Source of the DNA: Rhodospirillales bacterium | Lineage (GTDB): Bacteria; Pseudomonadota; Alphaproteobacteria; Rhodospirillales; Defluviicoccaceae | NCBI GenBank assembly: GCA_016793875.1 | Contig: JAEULG010000004.1 | Location: 1-45,224, forward strand | Length of the DNA stretch: 45,224 nt | Direction of reading: 5' to 3' | Shown: one piece after another, positions 1-11,550 of the stretch | How the letters are laid out: every line of letters begins with the position of its first letter | Numbering within the stretch: the first letter of the stretch is position 1 | Notes under the pieces: generated by a model | What the model was told of the DNA's origin: nothing | The model's database searches: none | Seen by the model: only the letters and a program-made list of their open reading frames with translations | Position numbers and translations under genes: made by a program

Positions 1-1
1 T

Positions 2-2580
<2,579 letters not shown>

Positions 2581-2584
<4 letters not shown>

Positions 2585-5160
2585 CGTCGTCCAGCCGCCC
2601 GTCTCCCCGCGCGTTGTCGGGTGGCCTGTCGGTCGGCAGCCTGCACGCAGGCTACGCGCCCCCGCCGGGGGTCTACGACGAGATGATCACCGGCGATGGC
2701 TGCCTGCGTCCGCACTGGCAGCAGTTCATTGCCGGCCTGGAACGGATGACCGACGGCGAGCTCGAGCGGCGGTGGCGGCTCGCCGGCCGCCTGCTGCACG
2801 AGAACGGCCTGACCTACACCGCCGATCTCGATGCCGACCGCAGCGAGCGTCCATGGGACCTCGATTTCATCCCGGTGGTCATCGGGGCGGCGGAATGGCA
2901 ATTCCTGGAGACGGCGCTGATCCAGCGGGCGCGGCTGCTGGAGCTCATCCTGGCCGACCTTTACGGGCCGCAGCGGCTGCTTCGCGACGGCCTGCTGCCA
3001 TCGGCGGTGGTCCTCGGCAACCCCCACTTTTTGCGGCCGTGTCACGGCGTGCCGCCGCGTGACGGGCGCTACCTGCACGCCTACGCCGCCGATCTGGGTC
3101 GCGGGCCGGACGGCCGCTGGTGGGTGCTGGCCGACCGCACGCAAGCGCCCGCCGGCGTCGGCTTCGCCCTCGAGAATCGCGTCATCCTTTCACGCTGTCT
3201 GCCCGAGCTGTTCCGCGAGTTCCACGTGCGCCGGCTGGCGAACCACTTCCAGGCGATGCACGAGAGCTTGGTGTGCCGGACGGGGAAGGAGAACCCGCGC
3301 ATCGTCCTGCTGACCCCGGGACCGGAAGACGAGGGCTACTTCGCCCACGCCTACCTGGCGCGTTATCTCGGTTACACATTGGCGGAAGGCGGCGACCTGA
3401 CGGTCCGCGACAACCGCGTCTACCTCAAGTCGGTGGATGGGCTGAAGCCGGTCGACCTGATCCTGCGGCGGCTGGATGCGGAAGACTGCGATCCGCTGGA
3501 ACTGCGCGCCGCTTCGCCGTATGGCGTCGCCGGCCTGGTGCAATCAGCCCGCGCCGGCAATATCACCATTGCCAATGCCATGGGCAGCGGCCTCGGCGAA
3601 ACCAAGGCGATGCTCGCCTTCCTGCCCAACTTGTGCCGCCGCCTGCTCGGCGAGGATCTGATGATCTCCAACGTGCCGACATGGTGGGCCGGGGACGAGC
3701 AGATAAAGGACTTCGTCCTCGGCAGCCTCGACCGGCTGTCGATCGATTCCGCCTACAAGCGCCGCTCGCTGCTGTCACGGGCGACCAGCACCGTCCCCGG
3801 TGCGGCGCTGTCGCCGGCCGAACGTCTTGCCATCGTCGATCAATTGACGACGCGCGGCGACGAGTACGTCGGCCAGGAACTCGTGCCACTGTCGACGACG
3901 CCAGTGTGGACCGCCGATGGCCTGCAGCCGCGGCCGATGACCCTGCGGGTTTTCATCGTCGTGACCGCCGACGACGGTTACTCGGTGATGCCGGGTGGTC
4001 TTACCCGGGTCTCTTCGTTCGCCGATGCGCGCTCCGTTGCCCTGCACCGGGGAGATGGCACCAAGGACACCTGGGTGCTTTCCGACGAGCCGCAAACCAG
4101 CCTCACGCTGTTTGGCACACCGCTCAGCTACGTGACGCCGAAGCGGACGGGCAAGGATCTGCCCAGCCGCGCTGCCGACAACCTGTTCTGGCTGGGCCGC
4201 TATACGGAGCGCACGGAAGACACCATGCGGGTCCTGCGCAGTGTTGTCCGCCGCCTCACCGAGGACGCGGGACCCATCGGCATCGGGGCGATGCAGCGGG
4301 TGCTGCGGGTGCTGTTCGAGAAGAGTCATGTCGCACCGCCGAAGTCGCGTCGCGGCAGTGCGACGGATGCGCTGGAAAATCAGCTCGCCATGCTGATCTC
4401 GGATCCGACCTGCGCCTATGGCCTGCAGGAGACGATGGCGCATCTCCACCGGACCGCCAGCCTCGCCCGCGACCGCCTGTCGGTCGACGCTTGGCGAACG
4501 CTGAGCTGGCTGAACAACCGCGCTATCCAGCACGCGGAGCCGGCGGCGGGAGGACATCGTCTCGAACTCGGAACCACGCTGGAGATGCTCGACGACAGCA
4601 TTCGCGCCTTGGCCGCCTTCAGCGGCATGGAAATGGAGAACATGACGCGCAACCACGGCTGGCGCTTCCTCGACCTGGGCCGCCGGCTGGAACGCGCACA
4701 GCATCTCGTCGACCTAATGCGCAGCCTGCTGGCTCGCGGCGACCCGGAGGAGGATGGCAGCCTGGTGCTGCTGCTGGAGCTGGCGGACAGCATCATGACC
4801 TACCGCTCCCGGTACCTGACGACGCCAATGCTGCCGCCGGTTATCGACCTGCTGCTGCTGGACGAGACCAACCCGCGGTCGGTCGGTTTCCAGGTGGCGG
4901 CACTGTTCGACCACGTCGACCGGCTGCCGCGTGATCCCGACGACGACGTCCGCTCGCCGCGGCAGCGGCTGGTGCTCTCGCTGCTGACCGAGGTGCGTCT
5001 GGCGGAAGTGGCCCAGCTCTGCGACGAGGACAGCGAGGGCCGGCGCGGCTCCCTGGAAGCGCTGCTCGACACCGTCGGTGCGGCGCTGCCGCACCTTTCC
5101 GAGTTGATCACCCGGGACTATTTCAGCCATACCGAAGCGCGCCGACCGGCTGATTTCTGA
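2581..5160 (+). CDS. Circularly permuted ATP-grasp / alpha-E domain fusion protein
   Basis: An 859-residue protein made of a circularly permuted ATP-grasp module (COG2308, about residues 45-500) and an alpha-E helical domain (COG2307, from about residue 527, starting [20 protein letters not shown]). The ATP-grasp part carries [18 protein letters not shown] and [11 protein letters not shown] chose GTG at 2581 because AGGGAG lies about ten bases upstream and the start overlaps the previous stop (GTGA). Upstream ATG/GTG codons lie inside the preceding gene. In many bacteria the two modules are separate genes; here they are one polypeptide. ATP-grasp enzymes of this group are predicted to form amide or peptide bonds through an acyl-phosphate, and alpha-E is an accessory domain of unknown role. 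The flanking transglutaminase genes fit this system. The product has not been established. Confidence 0.9.
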
Positions 5161-5163
5161 GCC

Positions 5164-6114
5164 ATGCAGCCCTCATCGATCCTCTACGAGGTGAGCCACC
5201 GGACAACGTACCGCTACTCGATTCCGGTGTCGTTCTCCCACCATCTGCTGCACCTCAGCCCGCGCCCCTGTCTCCATCAGACTTGCCATCGCACGGCGCT
5301 GATCGTGCTGCCAACGCCCACCCGCCATACCTCCGCTATCGACTATTTCGGCAACCCGGCCACCTTCATCACCCTCCAGGAACAGCACAAGCAGCTGATC
5401 CTGCACGCGAAGAGTGTCATCGAGGTGCAGCCGGTGCCATTGCCGAAGCCCGACCTATCGGCGCCCTGGGACCAGGTTTATCCGCGCCTGTTCCATGACA
5501 CCTCGGACGAGGGGCTGGAGGCCATCCAGTTCGCCTTCCAGACGCCGAAGACCCGCGCCAACGAGGCGATCCGCGCCTACGCCCTGGAGTCTTTCGCGCC
5601 GGGGCGGCCGCTGCTCGCCGGCGTATTGGAGTTGACCCGCCGCATTCATCACGATTTCAAGTTCGATCCGACGGCAACGACGGTATCGACCCCGGTGGAG
5701 GCGGTTTTCGAGGTGCGTCGCGGCGTCTGCCAGGACTTTGCCCACCTGCAGCTCGCCTGCCTGCGGGCGCTGCGCCTGCCGGCGCGCTATGTCAGCGGCT
5801 ACCTTCTCACCCATCCGCCGGAAGGCGAGGAGAAGCTGGTCGGCGCCGACGCCTCGCACGCGTGGCTGTCGGTGTGGTGCCCCGGGCACGGCTGGGTGGA
5901 CGTGGACCCGACCAACGACATGCTTGTTTCGTTCGAGCACCTCACCGTCGCCTGGGGGCGCGACTACGGCGACGTCAGTCCGGTCAGCGGCGCCATCTTT
6001 GGCGGCGGCGCTCACACCGTCGACGTGGCGGTCGACGTCTCGCCGGTCGATGGGCTGCCGGACATCCGTCCCGGCTTCAGCGACTTTTCGACGCTGCCGC
6101 CAGTGCTGCTGTGA
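5164..6114 (+). CDS. Transglutaminase-like cysteine peptidase family protein
   Basis: A 316-residue protein with the bacterial transglutaminase N-terminal beta region (residues 1-100, beginning YEVSHRTTYRYSIPV) and a transglutaminase core. The catalytic triad is visible as Cys189 (GVCQDFAH), His232 (DASHAWLSV) and Asp248 (DVDPTND). There is no signal peptide, so it is probably cytoplasmic. It starts four bases after the stop of the ATP-grasp/alpha-E gene and is probably co-transcribed with it. Proteins of this group are usually thought to be peptidases or amidases, not cross-linking enzymes. Here it may process a peptide made by the ATP-grasp partner, which is inference from context. The ATG at 5164 keeps the conserved N-terminal strand intact. 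Length is ordinary for the family. Confidence 0.9.
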   Translation: MQPSSILYEVSHRTTYRYSIPVSFSHHLLHLSPRPCLHQTCHRTALIVLPTPTRHTSAIDYFGNPATFITLQEQHKQLILHAKSVIEVQPVPLPKPDLSAPWDQVYPRLFHDTSDEGLEAIQFAFQTPKTRANEAIRAYALESFAPGRPLLAGVLELTRRIHHDFKFDPTATTVSTPVEAVFEVRRGVCQDFAHLQLACLRALRLPARYVSGYLLTHPPEGEEKLVGADASHAWLSVWCPGHGWVDVDPTNDMLVSFEHLTVAWGRDYGDVSPVSGAIFGGGAHTVDVAVDVSPVDGLPDIRPGFSDFSTLPPVLL

Positions 6115-6348
6115 TCTGCCGGCAGGCGAGCACTTCGGATGCGACCGTTTGCTGATCGAGGCAGCGAGCCGCGGCGCGCCCCCGGTCACGCCTCGGGTGG
6201 CGGTTCGCCCAGGCCCAGCGCCGTCGAAGCATGGCGCCAGGGGACGGCCGCAGCATCAGCGGTCGGAAGACAGGCAGGCGGGCGGCTACGGCGGCGGCGA
6301 TGCGCCGGCCTGCTCGAAGTTCCGTTTGCCGAGACACCACCACCAGCC
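6115..6348. other. Intergenic region without a supportable gene
   Basis: The sequence between the transglutaminase gene and the tRNA-Gly promoter has no reading frame with a convincing start, ribosome site and codon pattern. Open frames here run into the neighbouring gene or antisense through the tRNA. Confidence 0.5.
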
Positions 6349-6376
6349 TTGCAATGCGGCCGGCGATCCGTAATAT
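6349..6376 (+). promoter_or_regulatory. Candidate promoter of tRNA-Gly
   Basis: TTGCAA at 6349-6354 and TAATAT at 6371-6376 are separated by 16 bases and resemble -35 and -10 boxes. The -10 box ends 26 bases before the mature tRNA 5' end, leaving room for a short leader. Seen by eye only. Confidence 0.45.
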
Positions 6377-6402
6377 GCGCTTCCGCCCCTGCGGCGGAGC
6401 GG

Positions 6403-6477
6403 GCGGGCGTAGCTCAGGGGTAGAGCACAACCTTGCCAAGGTTGGGGTCGAGGGTTCGAATCCCTTCGCCCGCTCCA
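6403..6477 (+). tRNA. tRNA-Gly (anticodon GCC), CCA encoded
   Basis: A complete cloverleaf can be drawn. The acceptor stem is GCGGGCG paired with CGCCCGC, the D arm is GCTC...GAGC, the anticodon stem CAACC/GGTTG encloses loop TTGCCAA with anticodon GCC, and the T arm is GAGGG-TTCGAAT-CCCTT. The discriminator base is T and CCA is encoded at 6475-6477. GCC reads the glycine codons GGC and GGU, and GGC is heavily used in this window. The gene stands alone between a plus-strand cluster and convergent minus-strand genes. Confidence 0.97.
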
Positions 6478-6518
6478 ATTTCTCTTCAGGAAATCAATAG
6501 GTCCCTCGGGCCGGCTTT

Positions 6519-6638
6519 TCAGACTTGGCCGGATAGGACGATGCTCGGCACGATGGAGCGTGCCGATACGCGCTCTTCCTGGATGTAGAGGAGCTCGCGC
6601 CAGACGCCAGCCTGGTCGGCGAAGAAGGCGGAGTCCTT
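6519..6638 (-). pseudogene. Possible decayed C-terminal coding fragment
   Basis: On the minus strand, 39 codons from 6638 down to a TGA at 6519-6521 read without interruption. They have no start codon and are preceded directly by an in-frame TAG (6639-6641). The codons have the strong third-position G/C bias of the surrounding genes, and the peptide (for example FFADQAGVWRELLYIQEE, then a C-terminal VPSIVLSGQV) looks like real protein, not a shadow. No family was recognised. It lies just 3' of a tRNA gene, a common integration target, but no integrase or repeat of the tRNA 3' end was found. It may equally be chance. Confidence 0.3.
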
Positions 6639-6736
6639 CTACTCCCCGCCGGCACCGCGAAGCGGGCGTTGTCCGGGCGCCACGCGCGCAGCCCTCCTCA
6701 TGGTCGTCCAGCGCGCGCGGTCAGCGGAAGCGGCAC

Positions 6737-8149
6737 TCAGATGTGGATGGCGCGGCCGGCAACGGCGAGGGCTGCCTCCTTGATCGCCTCGGAGAGGCCG
6801 GGGTGGCCGTGGCTGGAGCGGGCGACATCCTCGGCCGAGCCGCCGAACTCCATGGCGACGACCAGCTCCTGAATGAGATCGCCGGCCTCCGGCCCGACGA
6901 TATGGGCGCCGAGGATTCGGTCGGTCGCGGCGTCGGCGAGGATCTTGACGAAGCCGTCGGTCTCGGCGTTGCAGCGCGCCCGGCTGTTGGCGGTGAACGG
7001 GAACTTGCCGACGTTGTAGGCGACGCCGTCGGCCTTGAGCTGCTCTTCGGTGCGCCCGACAGCGGCCACTTCCGGCCACGTATAGACGACGCCGGGAATC
7101 GCCTCGTAGTTGACGTGCCCCGACTGCCCGGCGATCAGCTCGGCGACGGCGACGCCTTCCTCCTCCGCCTTGTGCGCCAGCATCTTGCCGCCGATGACGT
7201 CGCCAATGGCGAAGATCCCCGGCACCGACGTCTGATAATCGTGATCGACCGGGATGAAGCCGCGATTATCGAGGGTGATGCCGACGCTCTCCAACCCGAG
7301 CCCCTCGGTGAACGGCCGGCGGCCCACCGACACCAGCACCTTCTCGACGGTGAGGGTCTCGGCGTTACCGCCCTTCACCGGCTCGATGGTCAGTGTCACA
7401 CCGCCATCGCCCGGCTCGGCCTTGGTCACCTTGCTGGCCAGCTTGAAGCTGAGGCCCTGCTTCTGCAGGATGCGCAGCATCGTCTTGGCGACCTCGCCGT
7501 CCATGCCGGCCATGATCTGGTCGAGGAACTCGACGACGGTGACCTCGGCTCCCAGCCGCCGCCATACCGAGCCGAGCTCGATGCCGATGAAGCCGCCGCC
7601 GATTACCACCATCGACTTCGGCACCACCGGCAAAGCGAGCGCGCCGGTGGAGCTGACGATGCGGTCCTCATCGATGGCGACGCCCGGGATGGCGGCGACG
7701 TCGGAGCCGGTGGCGATGATGATGTTCTCGGTCGCCAGCACGCGCGGCTCGCCGCCGTTCTCCGGCGTGACCCGCACTTCCTCCGGCGAAGTAATCGTGC
7801 CAAGGCCGAAGACGTGCTCGACCTTGTTCTTCTTGAACAGCCCGGCGATGCCGGAGGTGAGCTGCTTGACCACAGCGTCCTTGCGCGCCTGCATCACCGC
7901 GAGGTCGAAGCCGAGATCGCCGGTGGCGATGCCGTGGCGGGCAAACTCCTTCGCCGCTTCCTCGTAGAGGTGGGAGGACTGCAGCAGCGCCTTCGACGGG
8001 ATGCAGCCGACGTTGAGGCAGGTGCCGCCGAGGGTGGCGCGCTTCTCCACGCATGCCGTCCGCAAGCCCAGCTGAGCCGCCCGAATGGCGCAGACATAGC
8101 CGCCCGGGCCGCCGCCGATCACCACCACATCGAATTGCTCATCGCTCAT
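6737..8149 (-). CDS. lpdA: Dihydrolipoyl dehydrogenase (E3)
   Basis: A 470-residue FAD-dependent disulfide oxidoreductase that reoxidises dihydrolipoamide of 2-oxoacid dehydrogenase or glycine cleavage complexes with NAD+. The FAD-binding motif GGGPGGY is at residues 12-18. The redox-active pair is Cys44/Cys49 in GGTCLNVGCIPSK. A second dinucleotide motif GGGFIGIELGSVW lies mid-protein, and the catalytic His449/Glu454 pair is in HGHPGLSE near the C-terminus. The usual HAHPTLSE is slightly altered but the key residues are kept. Length is normal. The gene is not beside E1/E2 genes, so the complex it serves cannot be told from context. Upstream on the minus strand is the rlpA-like gene, separated by about 160 bases that hold a strong hairpin, so lpdA probably has its own promoter. 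Confidence 0.97.
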   Translation of the reverse strand: MSDEQFDVVVIGGGPGGYVCAIRAAQLGLRTACVEKRATLGGTCLNVGCIPSKALLQSSHLYEEAAKEFARHGIATGDLGFDLAVMQARKDAVVKQLTSGIAGLFKKNKVEHVFGLGTITSPEEVRVTPENGGEPRVLATENIIIATGSDVAAIPGVAIDEDRIVSSTGALALPVVPKSMVVIGGGFIGIELGSVWRRLGAEVTVVEFLDQIMAGMDGEVAKTMLRILQKQGLSFKLASKVTKAEPGDGGVTLTIEPVKGGNAETLTVEKVLVSVGRRPFTEGLGLESVGITLDNRGFIPVDHDYQTSVPGIFAIGDVIGGKMLAHKAEEEGVAVAELIAGQSGHVNYEAIPGVVYTWPEVAAVGRTEEQLKADGVAYNVGKFPFTANSRARCNAETDGFVKILADAATDRILGAHIVGPEAGDLIQELVVAMEFGGSAEDVARSSHGHPGLSEAIKEAALAVAGRAIHI

Positions 8150-8252
8150 TTTCTTGCTGCCTTCGCCTCCCGGGACCGGCAGAGACAGTAGCGCAGAATG
8201 ACGGGGGGTGAGAAGTTTTCGCGGGCCGGTGGACGCGTACGTAGTGCCAGTG

Positions 8253-8295
8253 GGGGATGGCGGGCCGGCCGTTCCCGGTAGGTCCCGCCATCCCC
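8253..8295 (-). terminator. Strong hairpin downstream of the rlpA-like gene
   Basis: GGGGATGGCGGG (8253-8264) and CCCGCCATCCCC (8284-8295) form a perfect 12-base-pair stem with a 19-base loop, just past the rlpA-like stop on the minus strand. There is no T-run, so intrinsic termination is uncertain; RNA 3'-end protection is an alternative. Confidence 0.45.
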
Positions 8296-8313
8296 GGAAG
8301 TTGGTTTTCGAGG

Positions 8314-8754
8314 CTATTTCGTACCCGGCTTGCCGTCGCCGTCGGGGTCGAGCTGCTGGGACGTCGCCTCGATGCGGACCTTCGAGGTCCCGTCATCAAG
8401 GATGCCCAGGCGGCGCGCCGCCTCCTTGGACAGATCGATCTTGCGCCCTGCCGCATACGGTCCCCGGTCGTTGATCTCGACATTGACCTTCTTGCCGGTA
8501 TCGAGATTGACGACGGTGACGTGCGATCCGAGCGGCAGCTTCTTGTGCGCAGCGGTCAGGGCATTCTGGTTGTAGCGCTCCCCGCTCGCGGTCTTCCTGC
8601 CGTGGAACGATGGGCCATACCAGGACGCCACGCCGGTTTCGACATAGGCCAGGTTTTTGCTACCGCGTTCCGAGTACTTCCAGCCACTCAGGGCGAGCAC
8701 TGCCAGCAGTGCAACCGCTACCGCCAGCACACTCCAGCGCCGCTTCGCGAGCAT
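8314..8754 (-). CDS. RlpA-like septal ring lytic transglycosylase family protein
   Basis: A 146-residue protein with a hydrophobic N-terminal segment (residues 7-24) and one double-psi beta-barrel RlpA domain (about 38-130). The domain shows [19 protein letters not shown] and [18 protein letters not shown], with Asp96 in NDRGP at the position expected for catalysis in active RlpA enzymes. It lacks a lipobox cysteine and a SPOR domain, so it is shorter than classical RlpA and probably anchored by its N-terminal helix, facing the periplasm. The role would be cleavage of glycan strands, as known for the family. GGAGG lies about eight bases before the ATG. It follows the small gene at 8769-8990 by 14 bases and may share its transcript. 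Confidence 0.9.
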   Translation of the reverse strand: MLAKRRWSVLAVAVALLAVLALSGWKYSERGSKNLAYVETGVASWYGPSFHGRKTASGERYNQNALTAAHKKLPLGSHVTVVNLDTGKKVNVEINDRGPYAAGRKIDLSKEAARRLGILDDGTSKVRIEATSQQLDPDGDGKPGTK

Positions 8755-8768
8755 CCTGCCTACCTCCG

Positions 8769-8990
8769 CTATTTGTCCCGATGGACCTGCGGATCTTCAC
8801 CATGAGCGTGAGCAAGGCCCGTCTTCTCGGCCTGCCGCAGATCCTCACCTTCGGCGCTGTCCACGGCCTTCGACGCCTCCTTTGCCTTCTCCTCGACAGC
8901 ACCTTTCTCGACGAATTGCTTCGTCCGCTCGTTGTAGTCCTTTGCCGCCGTGCGGCTGCCTTCGCCTTCGTTCCGGCTCTCATCTGCCAT
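8769..8990 (-). CDS. Small charged hypothetical protein
   Basis: A 73-residue, highly hydrophilic protein (start [14 protein letters not shown]) rich in Glu, Lys, Ala and Asp, with no cysteine, no membrane segment and no signal peptide. It is probably helical or disordered. The longer upstream-extended frame is rejected because GGAGA sits seven bases before this ATG and the upstream part reads as non-coding. I do not recognise a named family. The composition resembles small stress-type proteins, but no function is claimed. It lies 14 bases ahead of the rlpA-like gene and is likely co-transcribed with it. Codon use is like that of its neighbours. Confidence 0.7.
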   Translation of the reverse strand: MADESRNEGEGSRTAAKDYNERTKQFVEKGAVEEKAKEASKAVDSAEGEDLRQAEKTGLAHAHGEDPQVHRDK

Positions 8991-9078
8991 TGCTTGTCTC
9001 CCTATCCGACAACACGAAGCGGCAAACGTCCGATACGCTGCGAAGGTTCCGCTGCCTTCAGGCCCGCAACCGGCTGGC

Positions 9079-9927
9079 TCAGCCGAAAGCCGCCGTGGCG
9101 GACATCGCCACCCGTCCGTCCGGGCCATGCGCCGTCAGCGTTACGTCGTCGCCCTGTGCCGCCGCCATCACCCGGAAAGGCGCCAGATCGAACAGCGGCG
9201 CCTCACCGCGGAAGGAGAAGCGCGCCACCGGCCGGCCGGCATGCCGGCGCAGCAGCTCGATCAGCAGCACCGCCGTCAGCGGACCGTGGACGACGAGGCC
9301 GGGATAGCCTTCCTCGTCCATCGCATAGGGGCGGTCGTAATGGATGCGATGGCCATTAAAGGTGAGCGCCGAGAACCGGAACAGCAGCACCGGGTCGGGG
9401 GTGACCAGCTTCGACCAGGCATTCTCGGGAACCGGTGGCAGCGGCGCAGGGGAGGGCGCTGACACCGCCTTGCCCGGCTCGCGGTAGACGATGTCCTGCT
9501 CCTCGGCGATGCAGATCTCGCCCTCCTGGCTGATCTCGTAGCCGACAGTGACGAAGGCGAGGGTGCCGCTGCGCCCGGTCTTCTGCGATACCGAGCGGAT
9601 CGTGCCGGTGCGCTGAGCCGGCCGGCCGATGCGCAGCGGCTGATGGAAGCTGAGGCGGGCGCCGGCGAACATCCGTCGCGGCAGTGGGATCGGCGGCAGA
9701 AAGCCGCCGCGCTGCGGATGGCCGTCCGGCCCGATGCGCGATTGCGGTGCCTTCGGCAGGAAATAGAACCAGTGCCACAGCGGCGGCAGCTCATCCTCGT
9801 TCGCGAAGGCGGCGCTCTGATCGTCGAGGGTCGCCGCAGCCGCCTGCGCCGGCGCTGCGGCGATATAGTCCTCGGTGCTTTCGCTGCGGCCGACCCACTC
9901 GGCAAACGGCTGCGTATCCTCGTTCAT
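9079..9927 (-). CDS. MaoC-like / mesaconyl-C4-CoA hydratase-like dehydratase
   Basis: A 282-residue double-hotdog protein with an N-terminal FAS1-type dehydratase half (residues about 10-150, containing PPIPLPRRMFAGARLSF) and a C-terminal half with GHRIHYDRPYA and YPGLVVHGPL. His and Asp in the HYD motif are the likely hydratase residues. The overall form matches FAS1-type/3-methylfumaryl-CoA, itaconyl-CoA or mesaconyl-C4-CoA hydratases. The last is the Meh enzyme of the 3-hydroxypropionate bicycle. It is divergent from two class III CoA transferases across 278 bases, which suggests a shared pathway in which a CoA transferase forms the substrate and this enzyme hydrates the double bond. The exact substrate cannot be read from the sequence. 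The ATG at 9927 follows a GGGAGGGA-like site on the minus strand. Confidence 0.85.
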   Translation of the reverse strand: MNEDTQPFAEWVGRSESTEDYIAAAPAQAAAATLDDQSAAFANEDELPPLWHWFYFLPKAPQSRIGPDGHPQRGGFLPPIPLPRRMFAGARLSFHQPLRIGRPAQRTGTIRSVSQKTGRSGTLAFVTVGYEISQEGEICIAEEQDIVYREPGKAVSAPSPAPLPPVPENAWSKLVTPDPVLLFRFSALTFNGHRIHYDRPYAMDEEGYPGLVVHGPLTAVLLIELLRRHAGRPVARFSFRGEAPLFDLAPFRVMAAAQGDDVTLTAHGPDGRVAMSATAAFG

Positions 9928-10205
9928 CCGTCCCTCCCTCCCGTCCGTCGCGGGTTGCTGCCCGGCTTCTTACGCTGCAACGTTCAGCTTGCGCTTTCCC
10001 GCCCCGTGGGTCCAGTTGGGGGACGGCAGCGCGCCCGCAACCCCGAGCCGCGCAATTTGCTCTCGGCGGGCTTGCGTGCCTGCGCGTGGCACGGCAGCAC
10101 GATTCTTGCTACCGTCCTGCCTGTCGTGCCCGGCGGGGCCTCTGGTGCGAGGCTATGGCGGCGCTTACGGCGGCGAATTCGGCGGGAGGCAAGGAGAGGC
10201 TTGGC

Positions 10206-11519
10206 GTGAACGGTCAAGAGGAGATCCCGGCAGCCGCTGGTGACGACGAAGGTGATGACCGCGCCGACATTCCGCCGGCGCCGGACGCCGGCATGGGCGC
10301 GGGTCCGCTACCGGCGGCGGACGCACTGCCGCTCTCCGGCGTCCGCGTCATCGACGTCGGCAATTTTCTCGCCGGCCCGTACGCCGCGTCGATTATGGGC
10401 GAGTTCGGCGCCGAGGTGCTGAAGGTCGAGCATCCGATCGCCGGCGATCCGATGCGCCGGTTCGGCACACCGACCAAGCGCCACGATGCGACGCTCGCCT
10501 GGCTTTCGGAAGCCCGCAACAAGAAGTCGGTGACCATCGACCTGCGGCAGCGGCGCGGCGTCGAGCTGTTCATCCGGCTGGTCGGCAAGTCCGACGTGCT
10601 GATCGAGAACTTCCGGCCCGGCACCATGGAGGAATGGGGGCTGGGCTGGCCGGTGCTGCGCGAGGCCAATCCCGGCCTCGTGATGCTGCGCGTCTCCGGC
10701 TACGGCCAGACCGGTCCCTACCGGCGGCGCCCCGGCTTCGCCCACATCGCCCATGCCATCGGCGGTCTTTCCTACCTCGCCGGCTTTCCGGGCGAAACGC
10801 CGGTCGTCCCCGGCACCGCGCCGCTCGGCGACTACATCTCCAGCCTCTACGGGGTCATCGGGGTGATGCTGGCGCTGCGCCACAAGGAGGAGACCGGGCG
10901 CGGCCAGGTGATCGACATCGGCATCTACGAGGCGGTGTTCCGGCACATGGACGAACTTGCCGCCTCGTACGGGCTGTTCGGCAAGGTGCGCGAGCGCGAG
11001 GGCTCCGGCAGCTTTGCGGCAGTGCCGCACGGCCACTTCCGCTGCAAGGACGGCCACTGGGTGGCGATCGCCTGTACCACCGACAAGATGTTCGAGCGGC
11101 TTTCGGAAGCGATGGAACGCTCGGAGCTGGCCTCGCACCTGCTCTACGGCGAACAGCGCAAGCGGCTGGCGGCGCGCGACGAGGTTAATGCCATCGTCAT
11201 CGACTGGGTGGGGTCGCTTATGCGTGACGAGGTCCTCGAGCGGTGTGTCGCCAACGAGGTGCCGATCGGTAAGCTCAACTCCATCGCCGACATCTTCGAG
11301 GACGAGCACTTCCGCGCCCGCCACAACCTTGCGACCGTCGAGGAGGAGGGGGTAGGGCCGGTGGTGGTACCGGGGGTGGTGCCGACGCTATCGGCGACGC
11401 CGGGCCGGATCACCAACCTCGGCCCGGCGCTGGGCAACGCCACCTACGAGGTGATGCGCGAACTGCTCGAGCTGACCGCCGCCGAGATCGCCGACTTGCG
11501 CCGGCAGAAGATCGTCTGA
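10206..11519 (+). CDS. Class III (CaiB/BaiF) CoA transferase, SmtA-like
   Basis: A 437-residue CoA transferase of family III. The core runs from PLSGVRVIDVGNFLAGPY (about residue 41) to the C-terminus, with [32 protein letters not shown] and the catalytic-type Asp209 in GDYISSLYG. This Asp aligns with Asp169 of CaiB and formyl-CoA transferase, which forms the glutamyl/aspartyl-CoA intermediate. GTG at 10206 was chosen because AAGGAGA precedes it by about eight bases. It gives an unusual, acidic, low-complexity N-terminal extension of about 40 residues. An ATG at 10293 would remove most of it. The closest known arrangement I can name is the SmtA/SmtB pair (succinyl-CoA:malate CoA transferase) of Chloroflexus. 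Assignment to that substrate pair is inference. Confidence 0.9.
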   Translation: MNGQEEIPAAAGDDEGDDRADIPPAPDAGMGAGPLPAADALPLSGVRVIDVGNFLAGPYAASIMGEFGAEVLKVEHPIAGDPMRRFGTPTKRHDATLAWLSEARNKKSVTIDLRQRRGVELFIRLVGKSDVLIENFRPGTMEEWGLGWPVLREANPGLVMLRVSGYGQTGPYRRRPGFAHIAHAIGGLSYLAGFPGETPVVPGTAPLGDYISSLYGVIGVMLALRHKEETGRGQVIDIGIYEAVFRHMDELAASYGLFGKVREREGSGSFAAVPHGHFRCKDGHWVAIACTTDKMFERLSEAMERSELASHLLYGEQRKRLAARDEVNAIVIDWVGSLMRDEVLERCVANEVPIGKLNSIADIFEDEHFRARHNLATVEEEGVGPVVVPGVVPTLSATPGRITNLGPALGNATYEVMRELLELTAAEIADLRRQKIV

Positions 11520-11550
11520 GCGGCGAGGACACCGAGGGAAAGCAACGTAG

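Noticed and set aside
3120..4934. 604-codon plus-strand open frame
   Set aside because: It lies inside the ATP-grasp/alpha-E gene in another frame. Its Arg/Ala/Pro-rich product has no domain.
6077..6478. Minus-strand open frame starting MERAKGFEPSTPTLARLCS
   Set aside because: The first part is the antisense translation of tRNA-Gly, a well-known false gene, and it continues antisense into the 3' end of the transglutaminase gene.
6560..8191. 543-codon plus-strand open frame
   Set aside because: It is antisense to lpdA, whose FAD and cysteine motifs prove the minus strand.
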